A program made the translations under genes and the position numbers. From Geodermatophilaceae bacterium (lineage in GTDB: Bacteria > Actinomycetota > Actinomycetes > Mycobacteriales > Geodermatophilaceae): a stretch of 13,064 nt of DNA. Under the pieces are notes generated by a model that was given only the letters and a program-made list of their open reading frames with translations, did not search any database and was not told where the DNA came from. The stretch spans positions 1 to 13,064 of the forward strand of contig JACCUF010000219.1 in NCBI GenBank assembly GCA_013811975.1, given 5' to 3'. Below, piece by piece: positions 6,201 through 13,060 of the stretch (position 1 is its first letter; the number at the start of each line of letters is the position of its first letter).

Positions 6201-8903
6201 TCAGCGGCTGTCGTTGGTCACCGCGCAGGACAGCGCGGCACGGCCTGCCTCCAGTCGCGCGACGGGGATCCGGAACGGCGAACAGGACACGTAGTCCAGC
6301 CCGACCTCGTGGAAGAAATGCACCGAGTCGGGATCACCTCCGTGCTCACCGCACACCCCCAAGTGCAGGTCCGGCTTGGCAGCCCGGCCCTCCTCGACCG
6401 CGATCCGGATCAGCCTGCCGATTCCTTCGGTGTCCAATGACTCGAACGGGGAGATGCCGAAGATGCCCTTGTCCAGGTACGTCGAGAAGAAGGACGCTTC
6501 GACGTCGTCTCGAGAGAAGCCCCAGCCCATTTGGGTCAGGTCGTTGGTCCCGAAGGAGAAGAACTCCGCGGCCCCGGCGATGTCACCAGCGGTGAGTGCG
6601 GCACGGGGCACCTCGATCATCGTGCCGATCAGCGCGGGTACGTCGACCCCTGCTGTTTGGGCAACCGAAGCGAGCACCGCCTCGGCCTCCTCGCGGATGA
6701 CCTCCAGCTCCTGTACCGCGCCGACCAGCGGGATCATGATCTCCGGCAATGGATTGCCACCTGCCAATTTCTGCTCCGCGGCGGCCTCGGCGATCGCGCG
6801 GACCTGCATCGCGAACAGACCAGGGATGGCCAGACCGAGTCGTACCCCGCGCAGGCCCAGCATCGGGTTGGATTCGTGCAGGCGCCGTACTTCGGTCAGC
6901 AGCCGCGCCGCCTTCGCGTCGGGCTCACCGCGCTCCTCAGCCAGGGCCACGGCCACCGAGAGGTCGGTGATGTCAGGCAGGAACTCGTGCAGTGGCGGGT
7001 CAATCAGCCGTACGGTGACCGGCAGCCCGTCCATTGCCTCGAAGATTCCGACGAAATCCGCGCGCTGCAACGGTTCCAGCGCGTCCAGGGCCGCCTGCCG
7101 TCCATGGTCGCTGTCCGCCAGGATCAGTTCTTCGACCAGCTGACGACGGTCGCCGAGGAACATGTGCTCGGTACGGCACAGGCCGATCCCCTGCGCACCG
7201 AAGCGCCGAGCGCGCTGCGAGTCCTCCGGGGTGTCAGAGTTTGCTCGCACCTTGAGCCTGCGGACCTGGTCAGCGTGAATCATGAAGCGGTGCACCGCTT
7301 TCACGAGTTCCCCTGCGTCCTGCGCCTCGGGAGCCAGAGTTGTCTCGAAGTACTGCACGACTGCGGATGGCGAGACCGGCACCTCGCCGAGGTAGACCGC
7401 GCCGCTCGTCCCGTCGATGGAGACGACGTCCCCTTCGTTGACGACGATGCCTCCCGGTGCAGTGAAACTATTGGCCTTGAGGTCGACCTGCAGGGCGTCC
7501 GCGCCACAAACGCACGTCTTCCCCATCCCCCGAGCGACAACGGCTGCATGAGATGTTTTTCCGCCACGTGAGGTCAGAATGCCTTGTGCAGCAATCATTC
7601 CCGCGAGATCGTCGGGGTTGGTCTCGCGGCGTACCAGGATGACCTTCTCGCCCCGCTCGGCCATCTCGACGGCTCGAGCAGAGGAGAATACGACCTTGCC
7701 CACGGCAGCTCCAGGCGAGGCGTTCATCCCCTTGGCAATCTGCTGCTTGTCCGCTTCGTCGTCGAATTTCGGAAACATCAGCTGCATGAGCTGGGCTCCG
7801 GTGACTCGCTGCAGTGCCTCGTCGAGATCGATCATGCCCTCGTCGACGAGCTGGTTGGCGACCACGAACGCGGCCCCGGCTGTACGCTTCCCGATCCGGG
7901 TCTGCAGCATCCACAGCTTGTTGCGCTCGACGGTGAACTCGATATCGCACAGGTCGCGGTAATGCCCCTCGAGCTTGGCCATGATGGACATCAGCTCGTC
8001 GTAGGCTGGCTTGTCTATCTGCTCGAGATCTGTCAGCGGCAACGTGTTCCGTACGCCGGCCACCACGTCCTCGCCTTGTGCGTTCTGCAGGTAGTCGCCG
8101 TAGACACCCTGCTCGCCGGTGCCCGGGTCACGGGTGAAGGCGACCCCGGTGCCGGAGTCCGATCCGAGGTTTCCGAAGACCATCGAGCAGATGTTGACGG
8201 CCGTTCCGAGGTCGGCCGGGATGCGCTCCTGGCGGCGATAGAGGATCGCGCGATCGGCGTTCCATGAGTTGAAGACCGCCTCGACGGCGAGGTCCATCTG
8301 TTCGCGGGGGTCGGTCGGGAACTCCCGTCCGGCCTGCTGGCGAACCACCCCCTTGAAGTTCTCGACGAGTGCCTGAAGATCATCCGCGTCAAGGTCCAGG
8401 TCGTTGTCTGTCCGTTTGGCCTTTTTCGCCTCGTCGATGGCGTCCTCGAAGTGATCCCCGTCGATATCGAGAACCGTCTTGCCGAACATCTGGATCAGCC
8501 GACGGTAGGAGTCCCAGGCAAACCGATCCGACCCCGACTGCTTGGCCAGCCCTTGGACCGACTCGTCGTTCAGTCCCACGTTGAGGACGGTTTCCATCAT
8601 CCCGGGCATCGAGAACTTGGCGCCGGATCGCACCGAGACAAGGAGTGGATCGGTCGGGTCCCCGAGCGTCTTGCCCATGGTGTCCTGCAGCGCAGCCAGA
8701 TGCTCACTGACCTCGTCGGAGAGCTTTTTTGGCGCGCTGCCGCTGTCGAGGAAGACCTTGCAGGCCTCGGTCGTGATGATGAATCCGGGTGGTACGGGCA
8801 GGCCGAGGTTCGTCATCTCGGCGAGGTTGGCCCCCTTCCCGCCGAGCAGGTCTTTGAGATCCCTGTTGCCCTCAGCGAAGTCGTAAACGTATTTCTCACT
8901 CAC
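6201..8903 (-). CDS. ppdK: Pyruvate, phosphate dikinase
   Basis: This cytoplasmic enzyme interconverts ATP + pyruvate + phosphate with AMP + phosphoenolpyruvate + pyrophosphate. The 900-residue length is typical. The N-terminal ATP-grasp domain begins with G-G-K-G-A-N-L-A-E-M and P-V-P-P-G-F (20-41). The swivelling domain carries the phospho-acceptor histidine in G-G-K-T-S-H-A-A-V-V-A-R-G (H452). The C-terminal TIM-barrel PEP/pyruvate domain has L-C-R-T-E-H-M-F (575-582), G-L-R-G-V-R-L-G-L, E-x-P-R-A near 764, F-G-T-N-D-L-T-Q-M (784-792) and the catalytic cysteine in G-V-C-G-E-H-G-G (C851). All key residues are present. The GTG start is supported by a consensus AGGAGG eight bases upstream. 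It follows dusB by 99 bp, and that gap holds a 13-bp palindrome. No PPDK regulatory kinase/phosphatase is visible nearby. Confidence 0.97.
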   Translation of the reverse strand: MSEKYVYDFAEGNRDLKDLLGGKGANLAEMTNLGLPVPPGFIITTEACKVFLDSGSAPKKLSDEVSEHLAALQDTMGKTLGDPTDPLLVSVRSGAKFSMPGMMETVLNVGLNDESVQGLAKQSGSDRFAWDSYRRLIQMFGKTVLDIDGDHFEDAIDEAKKAKRTDNDLDLDADDLQALVENFKGVVRQQAGREFPTDPREQMDLAVEAVFNSWNADRAILYRRQERIPADLGTAVNICSMVFGNLGSDSGTGVAFTRDPGTGEQGVYGDYLQNAQGEDVVAGVRNTLPLTDLEQIDKPAYDELMSIMAKLEGHYRDLCDIEFTVERNKLWMLQTRIGKRTAGAAFVVANQLVDEGMIDLDEALQRVTGAQLMQLMFPKFDDEADKQQIAKGMNASPGAAVGKVVFSSARAVEMAERGEKVILVRRETNPDDLAGMIAAQGILTSRGGKTSHAAVVARGMGKTCVCGADALQVDLKANSFTAPGGIVVNEGDVVSIDGTSGAVYLGEVPVSPSAVVQYFETTLAPEAQDAGELVKAVHRFMIHADQVRRLKVRANSDTPEDSQRARRFGAQGIGLCRTEHMFLGDRRQLVEELILADSDHGRQAALDALEPLQRADFVGIFEAMDGLPVTVRLIDPPLHEFLPDITDLSVAVALAEERGEPDAKAARLLTEVRRLHESNPMLGLRGVRLGLAIPGLFAMQVRAIAEAAAEQKLAGGNPLPEIMIPLVGAVQELEVIREEAEAVLASVAQTAGVDVPALIGTMIEVPRAALTAGDIAGAAEFFSFGTNDLTQMGWGFSRDDVEASFFSTYLDKGIFGISPFESLDTEGIGRLIRIAVEEGRAAKPDLHLGVCGEHGGDPDSVHFFHEVGLDYVSCSPFRIPVARLEAGRAALSCAVTNDSR

Positions 8904-8948
8904 CCGAACTGCCTCCTGTGCGTTGCATCACTGCGTCCTACGTTCTGA

Positions 8949-8961
8949 GAGACAGTGTCTC
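8949..8961. promoter_or_regulatory. Perfect 13-bp palindrome upstream of ppdK
   Basis: GAGACAGTGTCTC is an exact 6-1-6 inverted repeat lying 46 bp before the ppdK start, in the dusB-ppdK gap. Its size and position suit a dimeric repressor operator. The arms are too short and lack the T-run needed for an efficient terminator. Chance occurrence is possible. Confidence 0.3.
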
Positions 8962-9002
8962 CGTCTATCGGCTCCGTTCGCCATTCGGGTGGTCGGCTCG
9001 GC

Positions 9003-10160
9003 TCAGCCGCCGGAGATGTCCAGTTCGGCACCTTCGGGTACGGCGAGGCTGTCACGGTCTTCAAGCCAGCCGTAGGGCAGGGTGACGCTACGGGCACTGG
9101 TACTACGCCCGCGCGACGTACCGAGGATGTCCGGGGGGAAGGGCTGCTCCGGAATCCCGCTGAGCAAATGGTCCAGCTCGCCCAGGGAACCCACGAGTGA
9201 CAAAGCCCGGCGGGTCTCGCTGCCGACCGCGAAGCCCTTGAGATACCAGGCGATGTGCTTGCGGAAGTCCCGAATCCCGCGATCCCGAGCGTGCGGGTCG
9301 GACGGGTCGGCGTCAACCGATCCGTACTCGTCCAGGAGCAGGCTCGCGTGGCGACGCATCGTGGCGGCGACCGCGGACAGCGGGGGGAGCTTGCGACCGA
9401 AATCGCCGTCGAAAGCACTGGCGAGATCGGCGAACAACCACGGCCGGCCCAGACACCCACGCCCGATGACGACCCCTGCGCAGCCGGTCTGCTCGACCAT
9501 CCGCAGTGCGTCGTCGGCCTCCCAGATGTCGCCGTTGCCAAGGACTGGGATGTCCAGTAGCTCGACCAGGTCAGCTATCGCAGCCCAATCTGCTTGTCCA
9601 CCATAAAGTTGCGCAGCGGTACGCGCGTGCAGCGCGACCGCGGACAGGCCTTCGTCCTGGGCGATTTGGCCGGCGTCGCGATAAGTGATGTGTTCGTGAT
9701 CGATGCCGACCCGCATCTTCATCGTGATCGGAACCCGCCCATTCGCCGCCGTCATTGCCGCCCGGAGAATGCCGCGGAGCAGTTGCCGACGCCATGGGAG
9801 CGCGGCGCCACCGCCCTTGCGAGTGACCTTGGGGACCGGACAACCAAAGTTCAGGTCGACGTGGTCTGCGCGGTTCTCGCCAACGATCATCTCGACGGCA
9901 CGGCCGACGGTGACCGGATCCACGCCGTATAACTGGATGCTGCGCGGGGACTCCCCGTCGGCGAAGCGGATCATCCGCATCGTCTTGGGATTGCGGGCGA
10001 CCAGGGCCGTCGCTGTGATCATCTCGCAGACGTAGAGGCCGGCCCCGTGCTCCCGGCACAACAGTCGGAAGGCAGGGTTCGTGATGCCGGCCATCGGGGC
10101 GAGTTCGACCGGCGGCCACACAGCGTGCGGGCCGATCTTCAACGCGTCGAGACCTTGCAT
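9003..10160 (-). CDS. dusB: tRNA-dihydrouridine synthase (DusB-type)
   Basis: Dus enzymes use FMN and NADPH to reduce specific uridines in the tRNA D-loop. The 385-residue product has the TIM-barrel signatures: E-L-A-P-M-A-G-I-T-N-P-A-F-R (FMN-binding start, 19-32), Q-L-Y-G-V near 76, and D-L-N-F-G-C-P with the proton-donating cysteine C107. It also has K-x-x-R-K-G-G-G-A-A-L, T-M-K-M-R (K148), L-H-A-R-T (H178), G-N-G-D-I (208-212) and I-G-R-G near 232-235. The C-terminal helical RNA-binding part contains R-K-H-I-A-W-Y-L-K-G-F. I chose ATG at 10158-10160 because it starts just before the conserved barrel. The frame is open up to 10427 but that part crosses a divergent gene and lacks family sequence. 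No strong Shine-Dalgarno precedes the start. The subtype call is by overall resemblance. Confidence 0.93.
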   Translation of the reverse strand: MQGLDALKIGPHAVWPPVELAPMAGITNPAFRLLCREHGAGLYVCEMITATALVARNPKTMRMIRFADGESPRSIQLYGVDPVTVGRAVEMIVGENRADHVDLNFGCPVPKVTRKGGGAALPWRRQLLRGILRAAMTAANGRVPITMKMRVGIDHEHITYRDAGQIAQDEGLSAVALHARTAAQLYGGQADWAAIADLVELLDIPVLGNGDIWEADDALRMVEQTGCAGVVIGRGCLGRPWLFADLASAFDGDFGRKLPPLSAVAATMRRHASLLLDEYGSVDADPSDPHARDRGIRDFRKHIAWYLKGFAVGSETRRALSLVGSLGELDHLLSGIPEQPFPPDILGTSRGRSTSARSVTLPYGWLEDRDSLAVPEGAELDISGG

Positions 10161-10190
10161 CTGGCCGATTATCCGCCCGCCCCCAATCGA

Positions 10191-10237
10191 CTCAGGGGCA
10201 CCCTGGTACGAACCTAACGTTGCAATCCTCCCCTGAG
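10191..10237. promoter_or_regulatory. Inverted repeat in the divergent dusB / 10267 intergenic gap
   Basis: CTCAGGGG (10191-10198) and CCCCTGAG (10230-10237) are perfect 8-bp inverted arms separated by 31 bp. The right arm also forms a short local palindrome, CCCCTGAGGGG (10230-10240). Both lie in the 106-bp gap from which dusB and the small acidic gene diverge, so a shared operator or transcript hairpin is possible. No clear -10/-35 pair was identified on either strand. Confidence 0.3.
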
Positions 10238-10266
10238 GGGACACCCACGACCAAGGAAGGCCGCTC

Positions 10267-10461
10267 ATGACACGACCCGACCAACCGGCACCAGGCGAGG
10301 ACACCGCGGAGAGTGGCCAGGACACTGCCTCCGTCGAGGGAGCTGGCGAGTCCGGGGACGTGGATCCCCGCAAACCGATGGAGGATGCCTCCGACATGAC
10401 GCCATCCACCGGGGACAACAAGGGCACCGAGGCCCCCGAGCCACTCGAACCACCCGACTGA
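10267..10461 (+). CDS. Small acidic, probably disordered protein
   Basis: The 64-residue product is rich in Glu, Asp, Pro, Gly, Ser and Thr. It has almost no large hydrophobic residues and no recognisable domain, so it is predicted to be intrinsically disordered and strongly acidic. A good Shine-Dalgarno (GGAAGG, six bases before the ATG) argues that it is translated. It is divergent from dusB, and its stop lies 6 bp before the first palindromic repeat, which could act as its transcript end. Small acidic Pro/Glu-rich proteins of this sort are common in actinobacteria but have no general assigned function. The alternative is a spurious frame, made less likely by the ribosome-binding site. Confidence 0.6.
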   Translation: MTRPDQPAPGEDTAESGQDTASVEGAGESGDVDPRKPMEDASDMTPSTGDNKGTEAPEPLEPPD

Positions 10462-10467
10462 CCCAGC

Positions 10468-10520
10468 CGAGTGAAGGACGCCCTGTATCAGTCCTATTGG
10501 CAGAAGGCGTCCTTCACTCG
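10468..10520. repeat. Interspersed palindromic repeat, copy 1
   Basis: The left arm CGAGTGAAGGACGCC (10468-10482) and right arm GGCGTCCTTCACTCG (10506-10520) are perfect 15-bp inverted repeats around a 23-nt loop. The 3' 13 nt of the loop (CCTATTGGCAGAA, 10493-10505) recur exactly in copy 2. It lies 6 bp after the stop of the small acidic gene and 76 bp before the next gene. There is no T-run on either side, so a conventional rho-independent terminator is only one possibility. Confidence 0.9.
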
Positions 10521-10522
10521 AA

Positions 10523-10588
10523 TCCACAGACCGGTTTTCGTCCACAGGTCCTGATTCCCCGCGCCAGTACGTCCCGCGGGGCGCCAGT
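10523..10588 (+). promoter_or_regulatory. Repeat-rich leader of the PD-(D/E)XK gene
   Basis: The gap before 10597 holds two direct TCCACAG copies (10523-10529 and 10541-10547), 18 bp apart. Each partly matches a DnaA box; TCGTCCACA at 10538-10546 differs from TTGTCCACA at one base. Next comes the inverted repeat CCCCGCG (10557-10563) / CGCGGGG (10575-10581). The direct repeat GCGCCAGT (10561-10568 and 10581-10588) overlaps it. No clear Shine-Dalgarno is seen just before the ATG. The arrangement looks regulatory, but the binding factor is unknown. Confidence 0.35.
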
Positions 10589-10596
10589 GTCGAGTC

Positions 10597-11562
10597 ATGC
10601 CCACACGCGCGTCCTACGACCGGTTCGCTGTCGATGAACTGATCCGATATCGAGACGGGGTAGTTCGGACAGCGGAGTTGCGTGCGCTCGGCATGCCCGC
10701 CGCCTCCATCACCTACCGGTATCGGCCGGGTGGGCCCTGGCAACGGCTGCTGCCCGGCATAGTGCTGACGCACTCTGGCCCACCCACGGTGGGCCAGCGA
10801 CTCCATGCCGCGTTTGCCTATTGCGGAGGCGGTGCGACGCTCACGGGATTGGCGGCATTGCGCCTGTATGGCGCAATGCACCTTCCTACTGACCCTGCGT
10901 TGCATGTGCTCGTGCCGCACAAGCGACACCGCAACAGCAGCGGATTCGTCATCGTTGAGCGCACGATTCGGCTGCCAGAACACCGAAAAGTGCGTGACTT
11001 CGCCTGCGCTCCGATCGCGCGTGCCGCGATAGATGCGAGTAGGCGACTGACCAACCTCGCGCAGGGTCGAGCTCTGCTGGCTGAGGTGGTGCAACGACGC
11101 ATGTGCTCGCCGCGCGAGCTGACCAATGAACTCCGGGAGGCTCAGATCCGGGGCACCGCGCTGCCCCGTCGGGTCCTCCGGGAGATCCGTGGGGGCGCCC
11201 GCTCGGTAGCAGAAGCCGACGCCAAGCGGGTACTGGCGGCGCATCACCTCCTGCCCGCTCTGTGGAACTGCGACATCTACGACGAGCACGGTCAGTGGTT
11301 GGCCTGCCCTGACGCTGTCTGGCTGGAACTCGGCGTCGTACTCGAGATCGACTCACTGGAATGGCACCTGTCTCCCGCGGACTATCAGAAGACACAGGCA
11401 CGTCACAGACGAATGACTGCGGCCGGGCTGCTCGTCATCCACGTTACCCCGGCAACCATCCGCGACGCAGCTCCTGAGTTCCTAGGCGAGCTCCGCAGAA
11501 CACTGGCGACTGCCGCGCGTCGCCTGCCCCCGCGTGTAACGATCCACGCCCGCGCCGCCTGA
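10597..11562 (+). CDS. AbiEi-like N-terminus with C-terminal PD-(D/E)XK (DUF559/Vsr-like) nuclease-fold domain
   Basis: The 321-residue product starts with a winged-helix-like region (about 10-55: V-V-R-T-A-E-L-R-A-L-G, then R-Y-R-P-G-G-P-W-Q-R-L-L-P-G-I-V-L). A middle part has T-L-T-G-L-A-A-L-R-L-Y-G (81-92) and H-V-L-V-P-H. The last third fits a PD-(D/E)XK fold: E206 in S-V-A-E-A-D, P-D-A-V-W (D239), L-E-I-D-S-L-E-W-H (E250, D252), and Q-A-R-H-R-R-M-T-A-A-G plus a V-I-H-V-T strand. Many such actinobacterial proteins are annotated as AbiEi-family antitoxin-domain or DUF559 proteins. Whether they cut DNA is, to my knowledge, untested. No toxin partner follows: a terminator hairpin comes next. 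It is flanked on both sides by the same palindromic repeat, which may reflect cassette-like behaviour. Confidence 0.75.
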   Translation: MPTRASYDRFAVDELIRYRDGVVRTAELRALGMPAASITYRYRPGGPWQRLLPGIVLTHSGPPTVGQRLHAAFAYCGGGATLTGLAALRLYGAMHLPTDPALHVLVPHKRHRNSSGFVIVERTIRLPEHRKVRDFACAPIARAAIDASRRLTNLAQGRALLAEVVQRRMCSPRELTNELREAQIRGTALPRRVLREIRGGARSVAEADAKRVLAAHHLLPALWNCDIYDEHGQWLACPDAVWLELGVVLEIDSLEWHLSPADYQKTQARHRRMTAAGLLVIHVTPATIRDAAPEFLGELRRTLATAARRLPPRVTIHARAA

Positions 11563-11569
11563 GTCGTCT

Positions 11570-11592
11570 CCCACGCTTCGTGGGCACATTTT
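11570..11592 (+). terminator. Rho-independent terminator after the PD-(D/E)XK gene
   Basis: CCCACG (11570-11575) pairs with CGTGGG (11579-11584) around a 3-nt loop. The tract CACATTTT follows, 7 bp after the stop codon. The GC-rich stem with a short T-run fits an intrinsic terminator on the plus strand, although the T-run is short and offset by four bases. Confidence 0.55.
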
Positions 11593-11606
11593 GCGTTCAT
11601 CCCTCT

Positions 11607-11657
11607 GAGTGAAGGACACCTCGTAGCGAACCTATTGGCAGAAGGCGTCCTTCACTC
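11607..11657. repeat. Interspersed palindromic repeat, copy 2
   Basis: The left arm GAGTGAAGGACACC (11607-11620) and right arm GGCGTCCTTCACTC (11644-11657) match except for one position, which becomes a G-U wobble only in minus-strand RNA and an A-C mismatch in plus-strand RNA. The 23-nt loop has the same length as copy 1 and the same 3' half (CCTATTGGCAGAA, 11631-11643). The first 10 loop bases differ. It lies 11 bp beyond the glyS stop and so could shape the 3' end of the glyS message. Confidence 0.9.
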
Positions 11658-11668
11658 GGAAGGGGTGG

Positions 11669-13060
11669 TCAGGAGCCGAGGAGCTTGGGGGCGAGGTAGC
11701 TCTGGACCTGGTCGAGACCGACGCGGTCCTGGGCCATCGTGTCCCGCGCGCGAATGGTCACCGCCTGATCGGTGAGCGTGTCGAAATCGACGGTCAGGCA
11801 GTACGGCGTGCCGATCTCGTCCTGGCGCCGGTACCGCCGACCGATCGCTCCCGCGTCGTCGAAGTCGACGTTCCAGTGCCGTCGCAACGCCGTGGCCAGA
11901 TCCCGCGCCTTAGGAGACAGGTCGGCGTTGCGCGACAGCGGCAAAACGGCGGCCTTGACTGGAGCCAGTCGCGGATCGAGGCGCAATACCGTTCGCTTGT
12001 CCACTCCGCCCTTGGCATTCGGCGCCTCGTCCTCGGTATAGGCCTCCACCATGAACGCCATCAAAGAACGGGTCAGGCCAGCAGCGGGTTCGATGACGTA
12101 CGGCGTCCACCGCGTGCCGGCCGCCTGGTCGAAGTAGGACAGGTCCACGCCGGAGTGCTCGGAGTGCGTCTTGAGGTCGAAGTCGGTGCGGTTGGCAACT
12201 CCCTCGAGTTCGCCCCACTCCGAACCGCTGAAACCGAAGCGGTACTCGAGGTCTACGGTGCGCGTCGAGTAGTGCGAGAGCTTCTCCTTGGGGTGCTCGT
12301 AATGCCGCAGGTTGTCTCTTGCGATACCAAGATCGACGTACCAGTTCGTCCTTTCGTCGATCCAGTACTGGTGCCACTGCTCGTCGGTGCCTGGTTCGAC
12401 GAAGAACTCCATCTCCATCTGCTCGAACTCGCGGGTACGGAAGATGAAGTTGCCCGGCGTGATCTCGTTGCGGAAGGACTTCCCGATCTGGCCGATGCCG
12501 AACGGCGGTTTCTTGCGCGCCGCAGACATCACGTTGGCGAAGTTGACGAAGATGCCCTGCGCGGTCTCCGGCCGCAGATAGTGCAGGCCGGACTCGTCCT
12601 CGATGACGCCGAGGTGGGTCTTGAGCATCATGTTGAACTCGCGCGGCGGCGTCCACGCACCGCGGGTCCCGCAGTTCGGGCAGGCGATCTCGTCCAGACC
12701 ACCGACCGGCGTGCGGCCCTTGCGCTCCTCGAACTCCTCGATCATGTGATCGGCTCGGTACCGCTTGTGACAGCTCCGGCACTCGGTGAGCGGGTCGGTG
12801 AACGCGTTGACGTGGCCGGAGGCGACCCAGGTCTGGCGGGGCAGGATGACCGACGAGTCCAGCCCGACGATGTCGTCGCGCCCGGTGACCATCGACTTCC
12901 ACCACTGCCGCTTGATGTTCTCCTTGAGCTCCACCCCCAGCGGCCCGTAGTCCCATGCCGAGCGGGTGCCGCCGTAGATCTCCCCTGACGGAAAGACGAA
13001 ACCGCGGCGCTTGGCCAGGTTGACGATCAGATCAAGGGTGGACGGTGCGGATTTGGCCAT
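11669..13060 (-). CDS. glyS: Glycyl-tRNA synthetase (single-chain, homodimeric class II type)
   Basis: The enzyme charges tRNA-Gly using ATP and glycine in the cytoplasm. The product is 463 residues, the usual length for the alpha2 form. Early F-V-F-P-S-G-E-I-Y-G-G and W-D-Y-G-P-L-G (21-42) are family hallmarks. A zinc ribbon is formed by C94-x2-C97 and C127-x2-C130. R-P-E-T-A-Q-G-I-F-V-N-F spans 163-174. Class II motif 2 is S-F-R-N-E-I-T-P with the F-R-T-R-E-F-E-Q-M-E loop (195-216). Motif 3 is G-L-T-R-S-L-M-A-F-M (328-337). The C-terminal anticodon-binding domain (from about 365) has V-L-P-L-S and R-R-Y-R-R-Q-D-E-I-G-T-P-Y-C (408-421). The ATG at 13058-13060 gives the normal N-terminus. Only 4 bp lie upstream in the window, so its promoter is not visible. 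Confidence 0.97.
   Translation of the reverse strand: MAKSAPSTLDLIVNLAKRRGFVFPSGEIYGGTRSAWDYGPLGVELKENIKRQWWKSMVTGRDDIVGLDSSVILPRQTWVASGHVNAFTDPLTECRSCHKRYRADHMIEEFEERKGRTPVGGLDEIACPNCGTRGAWTPPREFNMMLKTHLGVIEDESGLHYLRPETAQGIFVNFANVMSAARKKPPFGIGQIGKSFRNEITPGNFIFRTREFEQMEMEFFVEPGTDEQWHQYWIDERTNWYVDLGIARDNLRHYEHPKEKLSHYSTRTVDLEYRFGFSGSEWGELEGVANRTDFDLKTHSEHSGVDLSYFDQAAGTRWTPYVIEPAAGLTRSLMAFMVEAYTEDEAPNAKGGVDKRTVLRLDPRLAPVKAAVLPLSRNADLSPKARDLATALRRHWNVDFDDAGAIGRRYRRQDEIGTPYCLTVDFDTLTDQAVTIRARDTMAQDRVGLDQVQSYLAPKLLGS

Noticed and set aside
6376..8948. Several plus-strand open frames opposite ppdK (up to about 346 codons)
   Set aside because: They are shadows of the ppdK codon bias, and the opposite strand carries an intact, motif-complete ppdK.
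10161..10427. An 89-residue N-terminal extension of dusB
   Set aside because: It overlaps the divergent small gene, has no family resemblance, and is Ser/Gly/Pro-rich. The ATG at 10158-10160 gives the normal Dus start.
10192..11289. A 365-codon minus-strand frame opposite the PD-(D/E)XK gene
   Set aside because: It spans a palindromic repeat and an intergenic gap and lacks domain features, so it is a shadow frame.
11876..12988. Long open frames on the plus strand opposite glyS
   Set aside because: High-GC coding DNA commonly gives long antisense frames. The glyS frame has all family motifs, while these have Arg/Ala/Val-biased sequence without domains.
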